Part shown: positions 1 through 5,162 of the stretch, piece after piece | How positions within the stretch are numbered: the stretch's first letter is position 1 | Layout: every line of letters begins with the position of its first letter | DNA from: Pseudomonadota bacterium | Lineage (GTDB): Bacteria > Myxococcota > Myxococcia > Myxococcales > Myxococcaceae | Length of the DNA stretch: 6,296 nucleotides | NCBI GenBank assembly: GCA_023424585.1 | Contig: JAFADT010000769.1 | Location: 1-6,296 of the forward strand | Direction of reading: 5' to 3' | Translations under genes and position numbers: made by a program | Notes under the pieces: model-generated | Seen by the model: the letters and a program-made list of their open reading frames with translations, nothing else | Told to the model about the DNA's origin: nothing | The model's database searches: none

Positions 1-1
1 C

Positions 2-2233
2 GCGGCCATCAAGGACGGCGTGCACCCGGCCATCCGCACCGCGGAGAACATCGTCTCCTTCAAGCAGGAGATGAAGAGCCTGGGCTACAGCTATGACTGG
101 GCGCGCGAGGTCAACACCAGCCAGCCCGAGTACTACCGCTGGAACCAGTGGTTCTTCATCAAGATGCTGGAGCACGGGCTGGTCTATCGCCGCTTCAGCA
201 AGGTGAACTGGTGTACCGGCTGCCTCACCGTCATCGCCAACGAGCAGGTGAAGGACGGCCGCTGCGAGCGCTGCGACTCCGAGGTGCAGGACAAGGAGAT
301 GCCCGAGTGGGCGTTCCGCATCACGAAGTACTCGCAGGACCTGCTCGACGCGCTCGACACCCTCAAGGAGTGGCCGGACCGCATCACCTCGGCCCAGCGC
401 AACTGGATTGGCCGCTCGGACGGCGCGGAGGTGGACTTCCGCGTGCAGGGGCATGACGCCGCCCTGCGCGTCTTCACCACCCGCGTGGACACGCTCTTCG
501 GCTGCACCTACGTGGTGCTCGCGCCGGACCACAAGCTCGTGGCCCAGGTGACGACGGCGGACCGCCGCGCGGACGTGGCCGCGTTCGCGAAGAAGATGGC
601 CGCGCAGAACAAGGCGGAGCGGCTGGGCGAGGACGCGGAGAAGGAGGGCGTCTTCACCGGTGGCCATGCGCTCAATCCGGTGACGGGTCAGCCGGTGCCC
701 ATCTGGATCGCCAACTTCGTGGTGAGCGACTACGGCACGGGCGCGGTGATGAGCGTGCCGGCGCACGACGCGCGCGACTTCGCCTTCGCGCGCAAGTATT
801 CGCTGCCCGTGCGCGTGGTCATCCAGCCCGTGTCCGGCGACAAGCTGGGGGCGGGAGAGACGCTCGACGCGGCGTACACGGACGACGGCGTGCTCGTGGA
901 CTCCGGGGACTTCAGCGGGTTGTCGTCCGCCGAAGCGCGCGTGAAGCTCGCCGCGAAGCTGGAGGCGCAGGGGCAGGGCAAGGCCACGGTGACGTACCGC
1001 CAGAAGGACTGGGGCTTCAGCCGCCAGCGCTACTGGGGCACGCCCATCCCCATCGTCTACTGCGAGAAGTGCGACCCGGAGCGCAAGGGCACCCCCGTCC
1101 CGGTGGAGCAGCTCCCGGTGCGGCTGCCGGACATCGACACGCAGGCGGTGCTCACCGGCAAGGGGGAGCCGCCGCTCGCGAAGGTGCCGGAGTTCGTCAA
1201 TGCGACCTGCCCGACGTGCGGTGGCCCCGCGCGCCGGGAGACGGAGACGATGGACACCTTCGTCGACTCCTGCTGGTACTTCGCGCGCTACCTGTCGCCG
1301 AAGTACGACGCGGCGCCCTTCGACCCGAAGGAGGGCAAGCGCTGGCTTCCGGTGGACATCTACGTGGGCGGCCCCGAGCACGGCGTGATGCACCTGCTCT
1401 ACTTCCGCTTCTGGACCCGGGTGATGAAGCTCCTCGGCCTGTCGCCGGTGGATGAGCCCGTCACGCGGCTGATCACGCAGGGCATCGTCAACGGCGCGGA
1501 CGGCCGGAAGATGGGCAAGCGCTACGGCAACGGCGTGGCGCCCAACACCATCGTGCAGAAGTACGGCGCGGACACCGCACGCACCTACGTGCTCTTCGCG
1601 GGCCCGCCGGAGCGCGACTTCGACTGGTCCCACGAGCAGGTGGAGGGCGTGTTCCGCTTCCTCAAGCGCGTGTGGACGCTGGCCGCCACGCACCACGCCT
1701 CCTCGGCGGAGGCCACGTACTCGGGCCCCTACGAGGGCAAGGCGCTGGAGACGCGCCGGGCGGCGCACAAGTGCGTCAAGCGCGTGACGGAGGCCATCGA
1801 GCGCCTGTCCTTCAACACCGCCGTCGCCGGCGTCATGGAGTGCGTGAACGCGCTCTACGCGGTGGGCACGCCGGAGACGCCCGCGGAGAAGGCGGCCATG
1901 GGCGAGGCGGTGCGCCTGCTCGCGCGCATCCTCACCCCCATCGCGCCGCACATCGCGGACGAGCTGGCGGAGGCCTACGGCGCGAAGGCGTCCACCGTCA
2001 CGGACGCCTGGCCGGAGTTCGACCCGTCGCTCGTGGTGGACGACGTGATTCCGTACGCCGTGCAGGTGAACGGCAAGCTGCGCGCGGAGGTGCGCGTGGC
2101 GGCGGACGCGGACGAGGCGGCGGTGCGCGCGGCGGCGGAGGCGGACGACAAGGTGAAGGCCGCGCTCGAGGGCAAGACGCTGCGCAAGTTCGTCTTCGTG
2201 CCCAAGCGGCTGGTGAACTTCGTCGTCGGCTGA
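2..2233 (+). CDS. leuS: Leucyl-tRNA synthetase, 5'-truncated by window edge
   Basis: Charges tRNA-Leu with leucine in the cytoplasm (class I synthetase). The frame is open from base 2 and ends at TGA 2231-2233, giving 743 visible residues. Alignment from memory to E. coli LeuRS suggests about 85-90 N-terminal residues, including the HIGH motif, lie upstream, so the GTG at 20 is internal. Numbering from base 2: a Cys4 zinc knuckle (C71, C74, C88, C91); the CP1 editing domain with TTRVDT (159-164, family TTRPDT) and GTGAVM...HD, whose D256 is the conserved editing Asp; the core DWGFSRQRYWG; a second CxxC pair set (C354, C357, C403, C406); VGGPEHGVMHLLYFRF (455-470); a KMSKS-loop equivalent reading KMGKR (503-507); a helical anticodon-binding bundle; and the C-terminal domain ending VNFVVG. 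The insert E. coli has before KMSKS is absent, as in Bacillus. First gene of a likely operon; the next gene starts 18 bp downstream. Confidence 0.98.
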   Translation, partial: AAIKDGVHPAIRTAENIVSFKQEMKSLGYSYDWAREVNTSQPEYYRWNQWFFIKMLEHGLVYRRFSKVNWCTGCLTVIANEQVKDGRCERCDSEVQDKEMPEWAFRITKYSQDLLDALDTLKEWPDRITSAQRNWIGRSDGAEVDFRVQGHDAALRVFTTRVDTLFGCTYVVLAPDHKLVAQVTTADRRADVAAFAKKMAAQNKAERLGEDAEKEGVFTGGHALNPVTGQPVPIWIANFVVSDYGTGAVMSVPAHDARDFAFARKYSLPVRVVIQPVSGDKLGAGETLDAAYTDDGVLVDSGDFSGLSSAEARVKLAAKLEAQGQGKATVTYRQKDWGFSRQRYWGTPIPIVYCEKCDPERKGTPVPVEQLPVRLPDIDTQAVLTGKGEPPLAKVPEFVNATCPTCGGPARRETETMDTFVDSCWYFARYLSPKYDAAPFDPKEGKRWLPVDIYVGGPEHGVMHLLYFRFWTRVMKLLGLSPVDEPVTRLITQGIVNGADGRKMGKRYGNGVAPNTIVQKYGADTARTYVLFAGPPERDFDWSHEQVEGVFRFLKRVWTLAATHHASSAEATYSGPYEGKALETRRAAHKCVKRVTEAIERLSFNTAVAGVMECVNALYAVGTPETPAEKAAMGEAVRLLARILTPIAPHIADELAEAYGAKASTVTDAWPEFDPSLVVDDVIPYAVQVNGKLRAEVRVAADADEAAVRAAAEADDKVKAALEGKTLRKFVFVPKRLVNFVVG

Positions 2234-2251
2234 CGGCCGGAGAGGGGAGGG

Positions 2252-2836
2252 GTGGTGCCCGCGGAAGTGCTCGTCATGTGCTCCGCCTGCGGGCGCCCCC
2301 AGTCGGCGGCCCGCCGCCGCTGTGCCTTCTGCAACGCGGTGCTGCCGGAGGCGCCCCTTCCGTCCCGGGCTCCGGAGTCGCCCGTGTCGTCACCGGGCGT
2401 CCCCCCGCTGTCGCTGGACCTGGGCAACCGGCGCGCCCTGGCGGTGAACGACGCGCAGCTGTCGTTCCAGGGGCGCCCGGGCGGGGGCCCGGCGCTCGAC
2501 GTGCCGTGGACGAGGGTGCGGCGGCTGGAGTGGCGCACGCGGCTCTACTTTGAAGCGCTGGGGCTGCTCGCCTTCACCGCGCTGGGGCTCCTCTGGGCGC
2601 CGACGCAGGCGGTGCGGCTCATGGCCCTGGCGGCGGGCGTCATCGGCCTGGGGCTCGTGGCGCTCTACCGCCACCATGGCCTCACGGTGGAGCTGGAGGA
2701 CGGCACACGGATGCAGTGGCCCCTGGGGATGGCGCTGAAGGGCTCCGCCCGAGAGGCAAGGCTCACCGCGGCCCGCGCCACGCTGGCGGACGCGGGACGC
2801 GTGCGCGGCGTGCCGCTGTCCGGCTCCGGCGCTTGA
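2252..2836 (+). CDS. Zinc-ribbon, two-TM membrane protein of unknown function
   Basis: Family not recognised. From GTG 2252 the protein is 194 residues: an N-terminal zinc ribbon C10-x2-C13-x10-C24-x2-C27; a Pro/Ser-rich linker (about 31-52); a short beta-rich stretch (about 53-96) ending in Trp/Arg-rich WTRVRRLEWRTR; two hydrophobic helices (about 97-115 and 120-139) separated by a short turn; then a soluble tail whose start (LTVELEDGTRMQWPLG) again looks like beta strands. The two beta parts flanking a TM hairpin could form one PH-like domain, but this is a guess. Start choice is uncertain: a purine-rich Shine-Dalgarno (AGAGGGGAGG, 2241-2250) suits GTG 2252 or GTG 2255, whereas ATG 2276, directly before the first Cys, is 25 nt from it. 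All options keep the zinc ribbon. The gene lies 18 bp after leuS and 32 bp before lptE on the same strand, so cotranscription is likely. The role could be envelope-related, but nothing in the sequence proves it. Confidence 0.85.
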   Translation: MVPAEVLVMCSACGRPQSAARRRCAFCNAVLPEAPLPSRAPESPVSSPGVPPLSLDLGNRRALAVNDAQLSFQGRPGGGPALDVPWTRVRRLEWRTRLYFEALGLLAFTALGLLWAPTQAVRLMALAAGVIGLGLVALYRHHGLTVELEDGTRMQWPLGMALKGSAREARLTAARATLADAGRVRGVPLSGSGA

Positions 2837-2868
2837 CGGAGGATCGCGGCCGGGTAGGGTGCGCGCCC

Positions 2869-3390
2869 ATGCGGCCCTCCAGGAGCGCGGTGCGGACAGG
2901 TGCGGTGAAGGCGTTCCGCCGGGGGGTGTGGGCAGCGGCGGTGCTGGGCGCCGGGTGCGGCTACCGCTTCACCCCGTGGGGCTCGGCGCTGCCGGAGGGG
3001 GCGGGCCAGGTGTGCGCGCCCATCTTCGCCAACGAGACGGCCGAGCCCGCGCTGGAGAACCTCTTCACCCGCTACCTGCGGCAGCAGCTCATCGAAGCGG
3101 GCCGGCTGGCCGACGCTCCGGGCTGCACGTCCACGATTGAGGGGGCGGTGCTCAACGTCTGGGCGTCCCCGACCATCATCGGCAACAACTACCGCGTCTC
3201 CACCACCGTGCGGCTGCGCCTCGTGAAGAACGGGCAGCTGCTCGGGGAGACGGTGGTTTCGGGGACCGAGGACTACCTCCAGGGGCGCGGCAACGTCCTG
3301 GAAGCCGAGGCCAACCGGCAGGCCGCGCTGGCGCGCCTTGCGGAGACGCTCATGCGCGACGGGTACGATCGATTGGCCAGCACCTGGTGA
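2869..3390 (+). CDS. lptE: LPS-assembly lipoprotein LptE
   Basis: LptE is the outer-membrane lipoprotein that plugs and assembles the LptD barrel and helps insert lipopolysaccharide into the outer leaflet. The product is 173 residues (E. coli LptE is 193). It has a basic N-terminus (RxxxRT...KxFRR), a short hydrophobic stretch (20-29) and a candidate lipidated Cys30 followed by GYRF, the usual beginning of mature LptE in this lineage. Family-like segments follow: CAPIFANETAEPALE (49-63), the helix FTRYLRQQLIEAG, then strands around VLNVWASP and YRVSTTVRLRLV. The lipobox LGAGC is imperfect, with Gly at -3 and Leu at -4. Residue 31 is Gly, compatible with outer-membrane sorting. Cys49 and Cys86 could form a disulfide. 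The ATG at 2869 is chosen because it gives a compact signal peptide; only a weak TAGGG lies upstream. Adjacency to leuS matches the common proteobacterial leuS-lptE pairing, which strengthens the call. Confidence 0.9.
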   Translation: MRPSRSAVRTGAVKAFRRGVWAAAVLGAGCGYRFTPWGSALPEGAGQVCAPIFANETAEPALENLFTRYLRQQLIEAGRLADAPGCTSTIEGAVLNVWASPTIIGNNYRVSTTVRLRLVKNGQLLGETVVSGTEDYLQGRGNVLEAEANRQAALARLAETLMRDGYDRLASTW

Positions 3391-3411
3391 GGACCGGAGC
3401 ATCCGGTCCTC
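3389..3411. terminator. Hairpin between convergent lptE and rpsT, likely bidirectional terminator
   Basis: A perfect 10-bp inverted repeat: GAGGACCGGA (3389-3398), loop GCA, TCCGGTCCTC (3402-3411). The left arm includes the last two bases of the lptE stop codon, and the hairpin starts 24 nt beyond the rpsT stop on the other strand. Neither side has a clear U-tract, so it may act as a Rho-assisted or GC-rich non-canonical terminator, or as a 3'-end stabiliser. Its position between two convergent genes supports a shared role. Confidence 0.65.
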
Positions 3412-3435
3412 GCTCATGGTGGTGCAGCGGGACGA

Positions 3436-3699
3436 CTAGGCCTTCTTCGCGGCGGCCTTGGCCAGCCGGGAGATGCGGCGCGCGGCGGTGCGCTTGTGCA
3501 GGACGCCCTTGCTGGCCGCCTTGTTGAGGGTCTTGGAAGCCGCCTTCAGCGCGTCTGTCATCTTCGCACCGTCCTTGGAGGCAATGGCCTCGCGGGCGGA
3601 CTTGACGGCGTCCTTCACGGTGGTCCGGACGTTCACGTTCCGGGCGCGGCGCTTCTGGGACTGACGGTAACGCTTCTCTGCGGACTTGGTGTTCGCCAA
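3436..3699 (-). CDS. rpsT: 30S ribosomal protein S20
   Basis: S20 is a primary 16S rRNA-binding protein of the small subunit. The 87-residue product has exactly the E. coli length and the family profile: MANTKSAEKRYRQSQKRR at the start, a long lysine/alanine-rich helical body, and the conserved KGVLHKRTAARRISRLAK near the end. It begins at TTG (3699-3697), because no ATG or GTG lies in frame close upstream and the homologous N-terminus MANxKSAxKR starts exactly there. A GGAG Shine-Dalgarno (3710-3707) sits 7 nt before the TTG. The gene is transcribed away from mazG, which ends 172 bp upstream on the same strand, and has its own probable promoter. It converges on lptE, with a hairpin between the two stops. 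E. coli rpsT also starts with UUG, where the weak start is tied to autogenous repression by S20; similar control here is inference. Confidence 0.97.
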   Translation of the reverse strand: MANTKSAEKRYRQSQKRRARNVNVRTTVKDAVKSAREAIASKDGAKMTDALKAASKTLNKAASKGVLHKRTAARRISRLAKAAAKKA

Positions 3700-3706
3700 G
3701 GCAATG

Positions 3707-3710
3707 CTCC
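3707..3710 (-). promoter_or_regulatory. Shine-Dalgarno GGAG fixing the rpsT TTG start
   Basis: On the minus strand GGAG is followed by CATTGCC and then TTG GCG AAC, a 7-nt spacing that is standard for initiation. This supports TTG as the true start. The ATT two codons earlier is in frame but too close to the Shine-Dalgarno and would disagree with the family N-terminus. Confidence 0.7.
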
Positions 3711-3729
3711 AGCGGAAGGCAAGGCAAGG

Positions 3730-3761
3730 AAAAAGAGGGGCCGTCCTTACTGCGGACCCCC
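3730..3761 (-). terminator. Imperfect hairpin with T-tract upstream of rpsT
   Basis: Read on the minus strand, GGGG (3761-3758) pairs with CCCC (3740-3737) and GTCC (3757-3754) with GGAC (3746-3743), around loop GCAGTAA. A two-base GG bulge interrupts the stem, and TCTTTTT (3736-3730) follows directly. The shape resembles an intrinsic terminator. It overlaps the candidate rpsT promoter, so it would act on transcripts reading through from mazG rather than on rpsT's own mRNA. The stem is broken, so confidence is low. Confidence 0.3.
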
Positions 3762-3772
3762 GGTGGCGTCAA
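3744..3772 (-). promoter_or_regulatory. Candidate sigma-70-type promoter for rpsT
   Basis: On the minus strand TTGACG (3772-3767) matches the -35 consensus at five of six bases. After a 17-nt spacer comes TAAGGA (3749-3744), a weak -10 that keeps only the leading TA. Transcription would begin near 3737 and give a leader of about 38 nt that is pyrimidine-rich (CCCCTCTTTTTCC). Its position between the mazG 3' hairpin and the rpsT start suits it, but the poor -10 makes this tentative. Confidence 0.4.
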
Positions 3773-3814
3773 GGCACGCGTGCGATCGCGATCAGGATTT
3801 CCTGCTCCGGAACT

Positions 3815-3843
3815 CCCGGGAGGCCTCCGGAATGCCTCCCGGG
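3815..3843 (-). terminator. Strong hairpin after mazG, probable transcription terminator
   Basis: Perfect 10-bp arms, CCCGGGAGGC (3815-3824) and GCCTCCCGGG (3834-3843), enclose a 9-nt loop. The stem begins 28 nt past the mazG stop. No U-run follows. An 8-nt direct repeat CTCCGGAA (3805-3812 and 3825-3832) and the self-palindrome CTCCCGGGAG (3813-3822) allow alternative folds. Termination or 3'-end protection of mazG mRNA is the simplest reading. Confidence 0.55.
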
Positions 3844-3871
3844 GCCCCTCTGACGCCGCGTGCGGGAAGAA

Positions 3872-5056
3872 TCAAGCCGGCGGGGCGGCGTATTCCCACC
3901 GCAGCCCGGCCGGATCCACGAACTGGAAGCCCGCCCCGGCGGTGGCGCACGGCACCAGGCGCCCCGGGTGGTGGGCCCGGAACAGCTCCAGGAGCCGGGC
4001 GACGGCCGCGGGGGAGGGGGCCTCCAGGGTGAGGGTCAGCGCCGGGGCCGCCGGGGCCGGGGTGCCCGGCGTGAAGACGAGCCCCAGGCCCGCGCCCGTG
4101 TATGCCGCCGTGCCTTCCGGCGACTGGGTGGGGGTCCAGCCCAGCCAGGAGGCCACGCCGTCCCAGAAGGCCCGCTGGGCCGTCACGTCCGGCACGGCCA
4201 GACGCAGGGTGGCCACGGACGCGCGCGGCGGGTGGCTGGGCGGCGGCAGCGCCTTCTCCACCGCCTTCGCGGCCTGCCAGTGGCGCTCCATGTGCTCCAG
4301 GGTGGCGCCACCGAAGGGGACCTGCTCCTCGTTCAGCTTCGTCTCGATGTACTGGAAGCGCGTGATGAAGCGGCGCGTGGCCATGCGCAGCGCGTCCTCT
4401 GCGGGCGTCTTCACGAAGCGCGCGAGGTTCGCGAGCGAGAACAGGACGTCCCCCAGCTCGTGCTCGATGGCGTCCCGGCCGCCGGAGGCGATGGCCTCGT
4501 CCAGCTCGCGCAGCTCCTCGTCCAGCTTGCCGCGCACCCCGGCCAGGTCCGGCCAGTCGAAGCCGATGCGGCTGGCCTTCTCCGTGAGGCGCTCGGCGCG
4601 CAGCAGGGACGGGGCCGCGGTGGGCACTCCGTCCAGCACGGAGCCCGCGCGGCCCGTCTTCTTCTTGCGCTCCTCCGCCTTCAGCTGCGCCCAGTTCGCC
4701 AGCACCTGCTCGGCGCCCTTCACCTGCTGATCCCCGAACACGTGCGGGTGCCGGCTGGTGATCTTGTCGCTGATCGCCGCGCACACGTCCGCCATCGTGA
4801 ACTCGCCCAGCTCCGCGGCCAGCTGCGCGTGGAAGACAATCTGGAAGAGCAGATCCCCCAGTTCTTCACACAGCGGGCGCCACGGGCCGCCGTCGGCCAC
4901 GCGGTCCATCTCGTCCAGGACCTCGAACGCCTCCTCGGTCAGGTAGGGGCGCAGCGAGCGCAGGTCCTGCTCGCGGTCCCACGGGCAGCCGCCCTCGGCC
5001 CGAAGGCGCCGCATGATCTCCACCAGTCGTTCCAGCTCTGTTCCAGGCGCCGACAT
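3872..5056 (-). CDS. mazG: MazG NTP pyrophosphohydrolase fused to C-terminal VOC-like domain
   Basis: MazG hydrolyses nucleoside triphosphates to monophosphates and pyrophosphate in the cytoplasm, as house-cleaning or to influence stringent signalling. Residues 1-269 match E. coli MazG (263 aa) throughout. Repeat 1 has GGCPWDREQ (22-30), EEAFE (41-45) and EELGD (64-68), then ISDKITSRHPHVFGD. Repeat 2 has EELRE (180-184) and ELGD (200-203), then LFSLANLAR. Both metal-binding acidic sets look intact. After a proline-rich linker (270-280) comes about 115 extra residues with the two-module pattern of a glyoxalase/bleomycin-resistance (VOC) domain, ending FVDPAGLRWEY (379-389). The usual VOC metal ligands are mostly absent: T283 and L340 stand where His is normal, and only E388 remains. 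It may therefore bind a ligand rather than catalyse. ATG 5056 is supported by GGGAG 7 nt upstream. The gene is divergent from the 5163 gene and upstream of rpsT. MazG identity is sure; the VOC call is likely. Confidence 0.95.
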   Translation of the reverse strand: MSAPGTELERLVEIMRRLRAEGGCPWDREQDLRSLRPYLTEEAFEVLDEMDRVADGGPWRPLCEELGDLLFQIVFHAQLAAELGEFTMADVCAAISDKITSRHPHVFGDQQVKGAEQVLANWAQLKAEERKKKTGRAGSVLDGVPTAAPSLLRAERLTEKASRIGFDWPDLAGVRGKLDEELRELDEAIASGGRDAIEHELGDVLFSLANLARFVKTPAEDALRMATRRFITRFQYIETKLNEEQVPFGGATLEHMERHWQAAKAVEKALPPPSHPPRASVATLRLAVPDVTAQRAFWDGVASWLGWTPTQSPEGTAAYTGAGLGLVFTPGTPAPAAPALTLTLEAPSPAAVARLLELFRAHHPGRLVPCATAGAGFQFVDPAGLRWEYAAPPA

Positions 5057-5162
5057 TCATTCACTCCCGAGCAAATCCCCCGCCGCGCGCTCCTGTAGCA
5101 CGGGCGCCGGGCACCACATGATTTCGGATCGCCGGGCCTGTCGCCTATCATCGGACGCCCGG
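5057..5162. promoter_or_regulatory. Divergent intergenic region with one candidate -10 for the TPR gene
   Basis: This 106-bp stretch must hold the starts of both mazG (leftward) and the TPR membrane gene (rightward). On the plus strand TATCAT (5146-5151) matches five of six bases of the -10 consensus, with a poor -35 TTCGGA (5123-5128) at 17-nt spacing. This would place the RNA start only about 5 nt before ATG 5163. CCGGGC (5132-5137) and GCCCGG (5157-5162) form a 6-bp inverted repeat around that -10. I found no convincing promoter for mazG, only its GGGAG ribosome site (5064-5068). Confidence 0.35.

Noticed and set aside
1480..1510. Missing leucine-specific insert before the KMSKS loop of LeuRS as an anomaly
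   Set aside because: Bacillus-type LeuRS also lacks this insert, so its absence is ordinary.
2090..2170. GCG/GAC-rich short repeats near the leuS 3' end
   Set aside because: They encode the Ala/Asp/Glu-rich helices of the LeuRS C-terminal domain; codon bias explains the repetition.
1975..2538. 187-codon minus-strand frame across the leuS end
   Set aside because: Ser/Thr/Arg-rich shadow of leuS and the following gene; no homology signal or ribosome site.
1672..2553. 293-codon plus-strand frame overlapping the leuS 3' end and the zinc-ribbon gene
   Set aside because: Out of frame with both supported genes; the translation is Gly/Arg/Ala repeats without domain features.
3350..3772. 140-codon minus-strand frame overlapping rpsT
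   Set aside because: Different frame from the unmistakable S20 sequence; composition is typical of a shadow.
3782..3793. Palindromes GCGATCGC and GATCGCGATC upstream of rpsT as an operator
   Set aside because: Palindromes of 8-10 bases occur often by chance in sequence of this length and composition; no second copy or symmetric arrangement around the promoter was seen.
3872..4216. VOC domain as a separate gene downstream of MazG
   Set aside because: There is no stop between MazG and this segment, no ribosome site, and no suitable start codon near the domain boundary; one continuous frame covers both.
3872..5056. mazG as part of a MazEF toxin-antitoxin locus
   Set aside because: Neither mazE nor mazF is present on either side; the neighbours are rpsT and a membrane TPR gene.
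3860..5098. Long plus-strand open frame of 412 codons opposite mazG
   Set aside because: It is antisense to a gene with clear MazG motifs; the product is low-complexity Arg/Gly/Leu-rich with no recognisable family, a normal by-product of high GC with biased third positions.
5061..5160. Promoter for mazG on the minus strand (TGCTACAGG as an extended -10)
   Set aside because: The -10 match is poor and no -35 lies at the right distance.
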